Shown: piece by piece, positions 37,786 through 46,877 of the stretch | Position numbering within the stretch: the stretch's first letter is position 1 | Layout: each line of letters begins with the position of its first letter | From: JADJWR01 sp963847675 | Lineage (GTDB): Bacteria > Pseudomonadota > Gammaproteobacteria > Burkholderiales > Burkholderiaceae_F | Length of the DNA stretch: 64,000 bases | Assembly (NCBI GenBank): GCA_963847675.1 | Contig: CAWKAP010000004.1 | Span: forward strand, 310,001-374,000 | Reading direction: 5' to 3' | Program-made: the position numbers and the translations under genes | Notes under the pieces: generated by a model | What the model saw: the letters and a program-made list of their open reading frames with translations, nothing else | The model's database searches: none | What the model was told of the DNA's origin: nothing

Positions 37786-38837
37786 GCGCCGCTCCTTTCG
37801 AGCAGCATCGCGTCGCCGTAGCTGAAGAACCGGTAGCGCCGCAAGATGGCGTGGGCGTATGCGGAGCGGATGCGCTCGATGCCGGCGAAGGCGGACACGA
37901 GCATCAGCAGCGTCGACCTGGGCAGGTGGAAGTTGGTGATCAGGCGGTCGACGATGCGGAACTCATGGCCTGGCGTGATGAAAAGGCGGGTCTCGCCGCG
38001 GCCCGCGGCGACGCGGCCGTCGCCAGCGGCGGACTCGAGCGCGCGCAGGCTGGTGGTGCCGACCGCAGTCACCGGCCGCCCGGCGGTCCTCGCCGCATTG
38101 ACCGCATCTGCCGTCGCCGCGGGAATCTCGAAGCGCTCGGCGTGCATGCGATGCTCGGCGATCCGCTCGTTCCGCACCGGCTGGAAGGTTCCGGCGCCGA
38201 CATGCAGTGTCACGAACACGCAGCGTGCGCCGCGACCGCGCAGTGCCGCCATGAGCTCCGCCGTGAAATGCAGGCCGGCCGTGGGCGCGGCCACCGCCCC
38301 GGGGCGGCTCGCGTACACCGTCTGGTAGCGCTCGGCATCGTCGGCCGCGTCGCCGTGCGTGATGTACGGCGGCAGCGGCACGTGCCCCATACGATCGAGC
38401 GTGGCCGGCACGTCGTGCGAGAAGGCGAGTTCGAAGAAATCCTCGTGGCGGCCGATGACGATGGCGGTCACGATGTCTTCCTCTCCGAGCAGGATCTGCG
38501 CGCCAATCTTCGGAGTGTGGCTGGTGCGCAGCAACGCCAGAGCGCGCCGGTCGTCGAGCAGGCGCTCGACGAGCACTTCGACCCGGCCACCGCTCGGCTT
38601 GCGTCCGAACAGGCGCGCCCGGATGACCCGCGTGTCGTTGAATACGAGCACCTCGCCGGGCTCGACCAGGCGCGGCAGATCGGCAAAGAGCAGATCGGCG
38701 AGCTCGTGCGGCATCACGTGCAGCAGTCGGCTCGCCGCGCGATCGGGCAGCGGATGCTGCGCAATCAACTCCTGCGGAAGTTCGAAGTCGAAGTCGGCGA
38801 GCGTGAGCCCGGCGGCGTCCACGGCTTGACCGGCCAT
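37782..38837 (-). CDS. queA: S-adenosylmethionine:tRNA ribosyltransferase-isomerase
   Basis: Adds the epoxycyclopentane ring to preQ1-tRNA using the ribose of SAM. 351 residues with FDFELPQELIAQHPLPDRAASRLL, VLVFNDTRVIRARLFGRKPSGG, ERYQTVYASRPGAVAAPTAGLHF (signature) and VTAVGTTSLRALES. Coupled to tgt by a 4-base overlap; follows the tRNA-Leu gene by 20 bases on the same strand. Confidence 0.98.
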   Translation of the reverse strand: MAGQAVDAAGLTLADFDFELPQELIAQHPLPDRAASRLLHVMPHELADLLFADLPRLVEPGEVLVFNDTRVIRARLFGRKPSGGRVEVLVERLLDDRRALALLRTSHTPKIGAQILLGEEDIVTAIVIGRHEDFFELAFSHDVPATLDRMGHVPLPPYITHGDAADDAERYQTVYASRPGAVAAPTAGLHFTAELMAALRGRGARCVFVTLHVGAGTFQPVRNERIAEHRMHAERFEIPAATADAVNAARTAGRPVTAVGTTSLRALESAAGDGRVAAGRGETRLFITPGHEFRIVDRLITNFHLPRSTLLMLVSAFAGIERIRSAYAHAILRRYRFFSYGDAMLLERSGA

Positions 38838-38857
38838 GAGCGGGAGGAGGTGTCAGG

Positions 38858-38944
38858 TGGTGCCGGAAGAGGGAATCGAACCCACACTCTGTTGCCAGAA
38901 CCGGATTTTGAGTCCGGCGCGTCTACCAGTTCCGCCATTCCGGC
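38858..38944 (-). tRNA. tRNA-Leu (anticodon CAA)
   Basis: An 87-nt tRNA with encoded CCA: acceptor GCCGGAA / TTCCGGC, D-arm with GGCGGAACTGGTAGACGC, anticodon stem CCGGA-CTCAAAA-TCCGG giving anticodon CAA (reads UUG), a long variable arm typical of type II tRNA-Leu, and TGGGTTCGATTCCC for the T-arm. CATAAT at 38956-38961 is a possible -10 box. Confidence 0.97.
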
Positions 38945-39000
38945 GCGGGAACCGGATTATGTCCGAATCGACTCTGCCTGCGGTGCGCGCACCGCGATGT

Positions 39001-39843
39001 TCAGATTTCGAGGTTGTCGATCAGCCGCGTCGCGCCGAGCTTGGCGGCGGCGAGCACGACGAGGGGCTCGCCTTTGGCGACCTGTCCGCTGGCGGGCGGC
39101 TTGAGGTCCATCTGGCGGCGGATCGAGACGTAGTCCACCTTCCAGCCGGCCGCGGCCAGCTCCCGCTGCGCATCGTGCTCGATCGCCGCCACGTCGATCT
39201 GCCCCGCGCGCAGCCGGTCGCGCACTTCGTTCAGCACGCCATAGAGCCGCGGCGCTTCCTTGCGCTCGGTCTCCGACAGAAAGCGATTGCGCGACGACAG
39301 CGCCAGGCCGTCGGCATCGCGCACGGTCTCGTGCGCGACGATCTCGGTCGGCAGCGCGAACTGGCGGCACATGTTGCGAATGATCATCAGCTGCTGGTAG
39401 TCCTTCTTGCCGAACACGGCCACCCGCGGCTGCACGCACGAGAAGAGCTTCAGCACCACGGTGGACACGCCGACGAAGAAGCCCGGCCGGAACTCGCCTT
39501 CGAGAATGTCGCCGAGGTCGTGCGGCGGGTTGACGCGGTAACTCTGCGGCTCGGGGTACATCTCCGCCTCGGTAGGCGCGAACAGCACGTAGACCACGTT
39601 CTGGTGCTGCAGCTTGTCGATGTCGTCCTGCAGCGTGCGGGGGTACTTGTCGAAGTCTTCGTTGGGACCGAACTGGAGCCGGTTGACGAAGATCGAAGCG
39701 ACCACCGGATCGCCGTGCTGGTGCGCCATCGCCATCAGCGACAGGTGGGCAGCATGCAGGTTGCCCATCGTCGGTACGAAGGCGACCCGGTTTTGCCCGC
39801 GCAGCTGGTCGCGCAGGTCTTCGATCGATCGGACAACCTTCAT
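39001..39843 (-). CDS. panC: Pantothenate synthetase
   Basis: ATP-dependent condensation of pantoate and beta-alanine, last step of pantothenate synthesis. 280 residues with nucleotide motif VAFVPTMGNLHAAHLSLM (HIGH-like HAAH), SIFVNRLQFGPNEDFDKYPRTL, VFGKKDYQQLMIIRNMC (KMSKS-like region includes DGLALSSRNRFLS). panB is not nearby. It follows the deoxynucleoside kinase by 51 bases. Confidence 0.97.
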   Translation of the reverse strand: MKVVRSIEDLRDQLRGQNRVAFVPTMGNLHAAHLSLMAMAHQHGDPVVASIFVNRLQFGPNEDFDKYPRTLQDDIDKLQHQNVVYVLFAPTEAEMYPEPQSYRVNPPHDLGDILEGEFRPGFFVGVSTVVLKLFSCVQPRVAVFGKKDYQQLMIIRNMCRQFALPTEIVAHETVRDADGLALSSRNRFLSETERKEAPRLYGVLNEVRDRLRAGQIDVAAIEHDAQRELAAAGWKVDYVSIRRQMDLKPPASGQVAKGEPLVVLAAAKLGATRLIDNLEI

Positions 39844-39894
39844 CGCTCTTGTTCCCGGGGGCGGCGCGCGGCCGATATTAACCGCATCATCCTG

Positions 39895-40542
39895 TCATAC
39901 CGCCGCGTTGAAGTATTCGCGTCGTCCGCGCATCTTCTCGATGCGCGAGACGAGCAGCTCGTAGTCCGCGTCGCTGGCGATCGGGTTCAGGTGCTCGGCG
40001 TTGACGACCAGCAGCGGCGCCGCGTCGAAGTGGTGGAAAAAGCGGGCGTAGCTCTCGACAAGACGGCACAGGTAGTCCTCGCCGATCGCCGACTCGTCCG
40101 GGTTGCCGCGGCGGGCGATGCGCTCGATCAGCGTTTCCGCCGGCGCCTGCAGGTAGATGACGAGGTCCGGTGCCGGTGCGCGCGGCGCCAGCTGCGCATA
40201 CAGCTGCTCGTAGAGCCTCAGCTCGTCGTCGGCCAGCGTCAGCCGGGCGAACAGCGGGTCCTTCTCGAGCAGGAAGTCGCCGACGACGTGCGTGCGGAAC
40301 AGGTCGGGCTGCCGCAGCTCGGTCAGCTGCTGGATGCGCTGGAACAGAAAGAAAAGCTGGGTCGCCAGCGCATGGCGAGCCGGCTCGCGGTAGAAGCGCG
40401 CCAGGAATGGATTCGCCTCCGGCTGCTCGAGCAGCAGATGGGCGCCGATCGACATGCCGAGCCGCCGCGCCAGCGACGTCTTGCCGACGCCGATCGGCCC
40501 TTCGACGACGACGTGCCGGAAGCGCGCGGCGATCGGACTCAC
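39895..40542 (-). CDS. Deoxynucleoside kinase
   Basis: dNK/dGK-family salvage kinase phosphorylating deoxynucleosides (often deoxyadenosine/deoxyguanosine). 215 residues: P-loop VVVEGPIGVGKTSLARRLG, EANPFLARFYREPARHALATQLFFL, the DRS/ERS-like region VVGDFLLEKDPLFA, and LIYLQAPAETLIERIARRGNPDE with the LID arginines. The GTG start overlaps the stop of a small upstream ORF (GTGA). The position after pcnB-folK is usual in this group. Confidence 0.9.
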   Translation of the reverse strand: MSPIAARFRHVVVEGPIGVGKTSLARRLGMSIGAHLLLEQPEANPFLARFYREPARHALATQLFFLFQRIQQLTELRQPDLFRTHVVGDFLLEKDPLFARLTLADDELRLYEQLYAQLAPRAPAPDLVIYLQAPAETLIERIARRGNPDESAIGEDYLCRLVESYARFFHHFDAAPLLVVNAEHLNPIASDADYELLVSRIEKMRGRREYFNAAV

Positions 40543-40679
40543 CAGTCGTCCTCGACGCCGGCCGGGCGGATCTCCGCTCCGGAGGCGAGGCGCGGACGGG
40601 CAGGCGCAAATGCCGGCGCGCGCCGCGCGAAGCCGGCCGCGAGTGCGCGCACTGCCGCTGAACCGCCCGCCAGACTCAT
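40539..40679 (-). CDS. Possible 46-residue protein between folK and deoxynucleoside kinase
   Basis: A short ORF that starts 11 bases after the folK stop and ends with a GTGA overlap on the kinase start. The product is Ala/Arg/Pro-rich (AAVRALAAGFARRAPAFAPA) and ends GVEDDW. No family is recognised and no Shine-Dalgarno is obvious. The exact overlap with the kinase start favours real translation for coupling, but in GC-rich DNA such short ORFs are common by chance. Confidence 0.35.
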   Translation of the reverse strand: MSLAGGSAAVRALAAGFARRAPAFAPARPRLASGAEIRPAGVEDDW

Positions 40680-40689
40680 GGGCTGATGT

Positions 40690-41193
40690 TCAGGCGTCGG
40701 GCTCGACGCGATCGAGGCGCTGATCGAGAAGACCGCCGAGCAGCCGCGAGGCCGCCCCCAGTCCCGGCAACTCGATGTCCGGCGCCACATCGAGCAGCGG
40801 TCGCAGTACGAAGGCACGTTCGTGCATGCGCGGGTGCGGCAGCGTCAGCGGCGTGCTGCGCATCAGCAGCGGGCCGTAAAGCAGCAGGTCGAGATCGACC
40901 CGGCGCGCGGACTTCAGCTTTGCATCGGCGTCGCGGCGCCGGCGACCGAGGCGCAGTTCGATGTCGAGCAGCGCGAGCAGCAGCGCGTAGGGCTCGGTCG
41001 ACGTGTCGAGCGCCACCACCGCGTTCGTGTAGTCGGGGCCTTCGGCATCGATCGGGGCGCTGCGATAGAAAGGCGAGACGGCGACGACCGCACACTCCTG
41101 CAAGGCGCGCAGCGCCTCCACGGCGGCAGCCAGCGTGGCGATCACATCGCCTTCGTTGGCGCCGAGCCCGATGTATGCCCGCTGTCCGGCCAT
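40690..41193 (-). CDS. folK: 2-amino-4-hydroxy-6-hydroxymethyldihydropteridine pyrophosphokinase
   Basis: HPPK of the folate pathway, 167 residues. It opens AYIGLGANEGD and contains SPFYRSAPID, PDYTNAVVAL, and the signature RRVDLDLLLYG...LPHPRMHERAFVLRPL with the Mg-binding Asp pair and catalytic Arg/His. Only 8 bases after pcnB, so co-transcribed. Confidence 0.97.
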   Translation of the reverse strand: MAGQRAYIGLGANEGDVIATLAAAVEALRALQECAVVAVSPFYRSAPIDAEGPDYTNAVVALDTSTEPYALLLALLDIELRLGRRRRDADAKLKSARRVDLDLLLYGPLLMRSTPLTLPHPRMHERAFVLRPLLDVAPDIELPGLGAASRLLGGLLDQRLDRVEPDA

Positions 41194-41201
41194 GGTCGCT
41201 G

Positions 41202-42569
41202 TCAGGAAGAAGGGGTTCGCTCTGCGTCGGCCGCGGATGGGCCGGCGGATCTGGGCCGCCGCCGGCGGCGCCGGCGCTTGCCGTCGCCCTGTGCCGGCGC
41301 CGGCGCCGCCGACAGCAGGCCGGCGCGGCCCTGCTCGTCAGCGTGCATGAAGTCCCGCCACCAGGTCACCAGTTCAGCCGGCGCCTCCTCGGCAGCGCCG
41401 CGCAGGGCGAGGAAATCGTATCCGGCGCGCAGCCGCAGGTGGCTGAGCAGCGCCAGCGGCGCGCGTCCGGTACGGCGCTCGAAGCGGGGCTGCATCATCC
41501 AGATATCGCGCATGTCGGCGACGAAACGACGCTGGATCGCCAGCTTCTCGGTCTGCCGGTCGAGCACCTCGTCGATCGCCGCATCGAGCGCCGGAATGCG
41601 GTGCTGTCCGCCGGCCTCCAGGTCCTTCCAGCGTTTCAGCACCTCGTGCCAGAGCAGGCAGGCGAACAGGAAACCGACCGCGATGTGCTTGCCGGCGCGC
41701 ACGCGTTCGTCGGTGCGCGACAGCGCCAGCATGACGAAGCGCTCGCCTTCCGGCTGCTCGAGGATCACGTCGAGCAGCGGCAGGAGGCCGTGGTGCAGGC
41801 CCTCGGCGCGCAGGCGCAGGATGCAGGCCACCGAGTGGCCGCTGGTCAGCAGCTTCAGCATCTCGTCGAAGACGCGCGCCGGCGGCACGTTTTCGAGCAG
41901 CTCGGCCAGGCGGGAGATCGGCGCGCGCGTGGTCTCGTCGATCTCGAAGCCGAGCTTGGCGGCGATGCGCACCGCGCGCAGCATGCGCACCGGGTCCTCG
42001 CGGTAACGCCCCTCGGGGTCGCCGATCATGCGCAGGCGGCGGCGCTTGATGTCCTTCACGCCATCGTGGAAGTCGACCACCGTCTCGTGGGTCGGGTCGT
42101 AGTACAGCGCGTTGATGGTGAAGTCGCGCCGCGCGGCATCGTCGGCCTGCGTGCCGAACACGTTGTCGGCGAGCATTCTCCCGTGCGCATCGACCGCCTG
42201 CTCGCCGTTCGCTCCGGCGCGAAAGGTCGACACCTCGATCGTTTCCGAGCCGAACATCACGTGCACGAGCCGGAAGCGGCGGCCGATGATGATCGCGCGC
42301 CGGAAGTGCGACTTGATCTGCTCGGGCGTGGCATCGGTGGCGACGTCGAAGTCCTTCGGCGTCACGCCGATCAGCAGGTCGCGCACGGCGCCGCCGACGA
42401 GGTAGGCATGGTGCCCGGCCTTCTGCAGCGTCTCGCACACCCGCAGTGCCGAGCGCGGCACCTGGTCGCGGCGGATGCCGTGCTCGGCGGCCGGTACCTG
42501 CTTCGCCTTGGTCACGCGCCGGCGGCGCGTGAAAAGCGTCTGCACCCTCTCGACGAAGCGCTTGATCAT
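41202..42569 (-). CDS. pcnB: Poly(A) polymerase I
   Basis: Adds 3' poly(A) tails that promote RNA decay. 455 residues: Arg/Lys-rich N-terminus, class II nucleotidyltransferase motif HHAYLVGGAVRDLLIGVTPKDFDVATDATP, RRDFTINALYYDP, GDPEGRYREDPVRMLRAVRIAAKLGF, and a basic C-terminal tail (KRRRRRRRPRS) that is typical of PcnB rather than CCA-adding enzymes. Part of the hda-pcnB-folK cluster. Confidence 0.95.
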   Translation of the reverse strand: MIKRFVERVQTLFTRRRRVTKAKQVPAAEHGIRRDQVPRSALRVCETLQKAGHHAYLVGGAVRDLLIGVTPKDFDVATDATPEQIKSHFRRAIIIGRRFRLVHVMFGSETIEVSTFRAGANGEQAVDAHGRMLADNVFGTQADDAARRDFTINALYYDPTHETVVDFHDGVKDIKRRRLRMIGDPEGRYREDPVRMLRAVRIAAKLGFEIDETTRAPISRLAELLENVPPARVFDEMLKLLTSGHSVACILRLRAEGLHHGLLPLLDVILEQPEGERFVMLALSRTDERVRAGKHIAVGFLFACLLWHEVLKRWKDLEAGGQHRIPALDAAIDEVLDRQTEKLAIQRRFVADMRDIWMMQPRFERRTGRAPLALLSHLRLRAGYDFLALRGAAEEAPAELVTWWRDFMHADEQGRAGLLSAAPAPAQGDGKRRRRRRRPRSAGPSAADAERTPSS

Positions 42570-42646
42570 CGGGACGCGACCGTCACCTCGGTCGGCGGCG
42601 TCCGGCGGCGCAGGGGTGCTGTGGCAACGGTCATCACGCGCGGATT

Positions 42647-43306
42647 CTACGTTTCACCGGCCGCCAGCCACTGGCGTACCAGGGCAACCGTCAACGGCCG
42701 CTTGCTGGCCAGCGCGAAGCCGTCGAGTGCGTCGAGCGCTGCCGACAGGGCACGCATGTCGCGCGGCAGGTGAGTGAGGAGGTAGCCGATCACGTCATCG
42801 CCGACGGCAAGACCTCGGCCGCCGGCCTGTGCGCGCAGTGCCGCGGCTTTCTCTTCGTCGGCGAGCGGGTGCAGCTGGTAGACGAGCCCCCAGGCGAGCC
42901 GCGTGCGCAGGTCCTCGCGCAATGGCAGTCGCGCCGGCGGCACGCCGCCGGTGGCAACGCAGGCGGCGTCTGAACGAGCGCGCACCGCATTCAGCCGGTT
43001 GAACAGGGCCACCTGCGCCGAGTCGCCGAGGGCCTCGACGTCGTCGACCAGCGACAGCCCGGCGGCATCGGACAAGTCGGCCGGCTGCCAGTCGCTGGCC
43101 CCCGCCGCCGCCGCAAGCGCCTGCAGCAGATGGCTGCGGCCGCTGCCGCGTTCACCCCACAGGTAAATGATGCGCTCGCGTGCCGTGCCGGCGGCCAGCC
43201 GCCTGAGCATCTCGACGGCCTCGGCATTGCGTCCGACGACGAAGTTATCCAGCGTCGGCGTCGCCCGTTGCAGCAGATCGAGCACTAATTGGCGCGAAGC
43301 GTTCAC
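42647..43306 (-). CDS. hda: DnaA regulatory inactivator Hda
   Basis: DnaA-homologous AAA+ protein that with the sliding clamp stimulates DnaA-ATP hydrolysis. 219 residues, GTG start. N-terminal clamp-binding-like RQLVLDLLQR, TLDNFVVGRNAEAVEML, Walker A IYLWGERGSGRSHLLQAL, Walker-B-like LVDDVEAL, sensor region and C-terminal lid RLAWGLVYQLHPLADEEK...LPRDMRALSAALDALD. The length and lack of a DNA-binding domain distinguish it from DnaA. Confidence 0.92.
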   Translation of the reverse strand: MNASRQLVLDLLQRATPTLDNFVVGRNAEAVEMLRRLAAGTARERIIYLWGERGSGRSHLLQALAAAAGASDWQPADLSDAAGLSLVDDVEALGDSAQVALFNRLNAVRARSDAACVATGGVPPARLPLREDLRTRLAWGLVYQLHPLADEEKAAALRAQAGGRGLAVGDDVIGYLLTHLPRDMRALSAALDALDGFALASKRPLTVALVRQWLAAGET

Positions 43307-43703
43307 GCAGTCCCGCCGGTCCAACTCCGAACAGCGCCGCCGCCGGTGGAAGGTCGTGGGGTAACGCTGAGGCGCATGAAATTCGCCGACGACATGACGC
43401 CGCCAGTGTAGTGGTCGGCTTCGGTCGGCCCGGCGACGCGCAGGCCGCAACGAGCAGCACGGCAAGGTGGCCGCATGATCGGTGAAGACACGTAGGCGCC
43501 TCCGCGAGCGGGTCGGCGTGGAAGCTCTGGCGCACAAGCGCGCCGTTCGGACGGTGGCACCACGCCGACGGAATCCCGCGCCCTGATTTTCAGGGTCGCC
43601 CATGTCGCTGCGTACGCTGAAGGTTAAACTGGCGACGCATCGGTGGCAGAGCCGACGCGACACTGCAGAATTTCGCGCAATTATCAAAAGTAGGAGGAGC
43701 AAC
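43307..43703. other. Intergenic region between divergent hda and TAXI transporter genes
   Basis: About 400 bases with no convincing gene. Short ORFs here have no domains and poor codon bias. The last ~30 bases are AT-richer (GCGCAATTATCAAAAG) and lead into a good ribosome site AGGAGG 6 bases before the GTG at 43704. A promoter for the transport genes must lie here but no clear -35/-10 pair stands out. Confidence 0.5.
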
Positions 43704-44660
43704 GTGAACCGATTCCTGACTGCCGCAGTCGCGGCCTTCTGCACCGGCCTGGCGACGACGGCGCTGGCGCAGAACATCTCGATCGGCACCGGCGGTACCG
43801 GCGGTGTCTATTACCCCATGGGCGGGGGCATTGCCGCCGCGCTGTCGAAATATGTCCCGGGCATGCAGGCCACCGCCGAGGTGACCGGCGGCTCGGTCGA
43901 CAACCTGAGACTGATCGCCACCGGCAAGCCGTACATCGGCCTGTCGATGGTCGATGCGGCCCAGGACGCCTACAAGGGGGAGCAGAAGTTCTCCGGCAAC
44001 AAGGTGCCGCTGCGCACGCTGATGATCCTCTATCCGAACCGCATGCACGTGGTCTCGGTCGATGGCACCGGCGTCAGCAAGATCACCGACCTGAAGGGCA
44101 AGCGGGTGTCGACCGGCTCGCCCGGCAGCGCCACCGAGGTGATGGCCTTCCGCGTGATCGAGGCCGCGGGGCTGGACAAGGACAAGGACATGAAGCGTGA
44201 GCGGCTCGGCGTGGCCGAGTCGGTCAACGCATTGAAGGATCGCAAGATCGACGCCTTCTTCTGGGTCGGCGGGCTGCCGACCGCGGCGGTGACGGATCTC
44301 GCCGCCACGCCGGGCACCAAGATCAAGATGATCGACCACGCCGACCTGGTGCCGGCGATGAACAAGAAGTGGGGCAACCTCTACGTCGAGGATTCGATTC
44401 CGAAGGCCACCTACAGCGGCATGGACGCCGACAACAAGCAGGCCACGGTGATGAACATCCTGGTCGCGCACGAGAACATGGACGAGAAGACCGCCTACAA
44501 CATCGTCAAGACCATCTTCGAGAAGCGCGACGACCTGATCGCCGTGCACAAGGAGGCGGCCAACTTCAAGCTCGAGAACCAGAAGGCATCCGCCACGCCG
44601 GTGCCGTTCCATCCGGGCGCCGCGAAGTACTTCGCCGAGAAGGGCGTCAAGGTCAACTGA
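43704..44660 (+). CDS. TAXI-family TRAP transporter solute-binding protein
   Basis: Periplasmic receptor for a TRAP uptake system, 318 residues, GTG start with AGGAGG. Signal peptide RFLTAAVAAFCTGLATTALAQ; mature protein begins ISIGTGGTGGVYYPMGGGIAAALS, the TAXI hallmark. Other conserved parts: TGGSVDNLRLIATGKPYIGLSM, LKGKRVSTGSPGSATEVMA, KIDAFFWVGGLPTAAVTDLA. The permease follows after 106 bases. Its ligand is unknown; downstream enzymes suggest a sugar acid or other carboxylate. Confidence 0.95.
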   Translation: MNRFLTAAVAAFCTGLATTALAQNISIGTGGTGGVYYPMGGGIAAALSKYVPGMQATAEVTGGSVDNLRLIATGKPYIGLSMVDAAQDAYKGEQKFSGNKVPLRTLMILYPNRMHVVSVDGTGVSKITDLKGKRVSTGSPGSATEVMAFRVIEAAGLDKDKDMKRERLGVAESVNALKDRKIDAFFWVGGLPTAAVTDLAATPGTKIKMIDHADLVPAMNKKWGNLYVEDSIPKATYSGMDADNKQATVMNILVAHENMDEKTAYNIVKTIFEKRDDLIAVHKEAANFKLENQKASATPVPFHPGAAKYFAEKGVKVN

Positions 44661-44766
44661 CCTTCGCTTCTCCATCGTCAGGCCCCGTCGGCCGCGGCGC
44701 GGAAGCTGGGCTTCTGCGTCACGGGCCAGCGGGGCCTTTCTTGCGTAGCACCCGACAGGGGCCGAC

Positions 44767-46810
44767 GTGAGCAACGAACACTCGCATCTGCAGCACCCGC
44801 CTGATGTCGAAGTCAGCGAAGAGGCGCTGGCGCGCGCCGAGGAGTTCATCGAGGAGGAGGAGGGGCACGCCAACAAGCTGAAAGGCGCGCTCGGCGTCTT
44901 CCTGACGCTCGCCGCCGTGGCGGTGTCGCTGTTTCACCTTTACGCGGCCTACGAGATCGTCCCGACCCAGACGCTGCGCCCGCTGCACGTGGCGATGATC
45001 CTGGCGCTGTGCTTCATTGCGTTTCCGGTGGCCAAGCGGTTCCGCCACCGCATCATGTGGTGGGACTGGCTGACGGTGCTGGCGTCCTTCGCGATCGTCG
45101 CCTACCTGATCCACGGCGGCGATGACTTCACCGACCGCAACACGCTGCCGAATTCGACCGACATCGCCTTCGGCGTCGCGTTGATCGTGCTGGTCATGGA
45201 GTCGATGCGGCGCACCAACGGCTGGATCATGCCGATCGTCACCTCCTGCTTCATCGCCTATGCGCTGTTCGGGCCGTACCTGCCGGCGCCGTGGACGCAC
45301 AAGGGCTACGAAGTCGGCCGCCTGGTCGGCCACATGTACATGACGCTGGAGGGGATCTACGGCGTGGCGGTCGACGTGTCGTCGTCGCTGATCATCCTGT
45401 TCACGATCTTCGGCGCGTTTCTCCAGTTTTCCGGCGCCGGCAAGTTCTTCATCGACTTCTCTTTCTCGGCAATGGGCGGCAAGCCGACCGGTGTCGGCCG
45501 CACGGTGGTGCTGTCGTCCTTCCTGCTCGGCGGCCCGTCCGGGTCGGGGGTGGCCACCACGGTGACCATCGGCTCGGTCGCTTACCCGATGCTCGCCAAG
45601 GCGGGCTACGAGAAGAACGCTGCCGGCGGACTGCTCGCCGCCGGCGGGCTGGGCGCGATCATCTCGCCGCCGGTGCTCGGCGCAGCGGCCTTCCTGATCG
45701 CCGAGTTCCTGAAGATCTCGTATCTCGACGTGATCCTGATGGCGGTGATTCCGACGCTGCTGTTCTATTTCGCGCTGTTCCTGATGGTGCAGATCGATGC
45801 GAGCAAGTACGGCATGCACGAGGCGGTGATCGCCAAGGTCGATACGGCGTGGAACCTCGCCAGGCGGTACTGGTTCCACTTCCTGTCGCTGGTGTCGATC
45901 GTCGCCTTCATGCTGATGGGCTACTCGCCGGTGCTGTCGGTGTTCTACGCCACGATCGTGACGTTGATCACCAGTTTCCTGCACCGGGACTGCGCGCTCA
46001 TTCCCTACGACTGGTTCCGCGGGCGGCTGCCGTGGATCAAGGGCTTCTACAACTCGGGCCTGATGAAGGCGCTCGAGGGCGGCTCGATCGGTGTGGTCAA
46101 CGTGGCGGCGACCTGTGCCGGCGCCGGCATCATCGTCGGCGTGGTGACGCTGACCGGGCTCGGTCTGAAGTTCAGCGGCATCGTCATCGATTACGCCGGG
46201 GGCTCGCTGCTGCTGACCGCCATTTTCACCGCGCTGGTGGTGTGGATCGTCGGCCTGGCGGTGCCGGTGACGGCCAGCTACATCATCTGCGCGGTGATCA
46301 CCGCGCCGGCGCTGATCAAGCTCGGCGTGCCGGATTTCGCCGCGCACATGTTCATCTTCTACTACGCCGTGCTGTCGGAGGTCTCGCCGCCGACCGCGCT
46401 TGTCGCCGTTTGCCGCCGCGGCGATCACCGGCGGTGACCCGTACAAGACGACGCTGCAGTGCTGGAAGTACACGGTGCCGGCGTTCCTGCTGCCTTTCAT
46501 GTTCGTGCTTGAGCCGGCCGGGCAGGGGCTGCTGCTGACCGGTTCGATCAAGACACTGGCCAATGCGGACTGGGGCGCGATCGCGTGGGTGACTTTCACT
46601 GCCGCGGTCGGTATTGCGTCGATTGCCGCTGGATTCCAGGGCTGGGCGTTCAAGAAAACGAACCTGCTCGAGCGATTACTGTTGATCGTCGCGGGGTTCT
46701 CGCTCGTGTTGCCGGGCGCGACCACCGACATCGTCGGCTTCAGCTGCGTGGTGTTGGCGATCGTGCTGCAGTTTCTGCGGCGCGAGCGACGACCTGCTGC
46801 GCCTGCATAG
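44767..46810 (+). CDS. TRAP transporter fused permease, TAXI type (one frameshift)
   Basis: Fused small (DctQ-like) and large (DctM) TRAP permease, about 680 residues and >15 helices, driving Na+-coupled uptake of the ligand delivered by the upstream receptor. Conserved blocks: FGAFLQFSGAGKFFIDFSFSA, GPSGSGVATTVTIGSVAYPML, AGGLGAIISPPVLGAAAFLIAEFL, AVPVTASYIICAVITAPAL. The frame breaks at 46400: CTTGTCG should be CTGTCG, giving SPPTALSPFAAAAITGGDPY. GTG start at 44767. Confidence 0.92.
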
Positions 46811-46877
46811 CCAGGCTCCGGGGATTTCGGGCAGCGCGGCGGGGCTCGGTGCCGCGCCGCGCGCCGACCGCCGTTGC

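Noticed and set aside
40690..42773. 695-codon plus-strand frame opposite folK and pcnB
   Set aside because: Arg/Ala/His-rich antisense shadow; both minus-strand genes have unmistakable family motifs.
43245..43563. Short minus-strand frames upstream of hda
   Set aside because: No domain, no ribosome site, Arg/Pro-rich antisense-like composition; hda itself begins at 43306.
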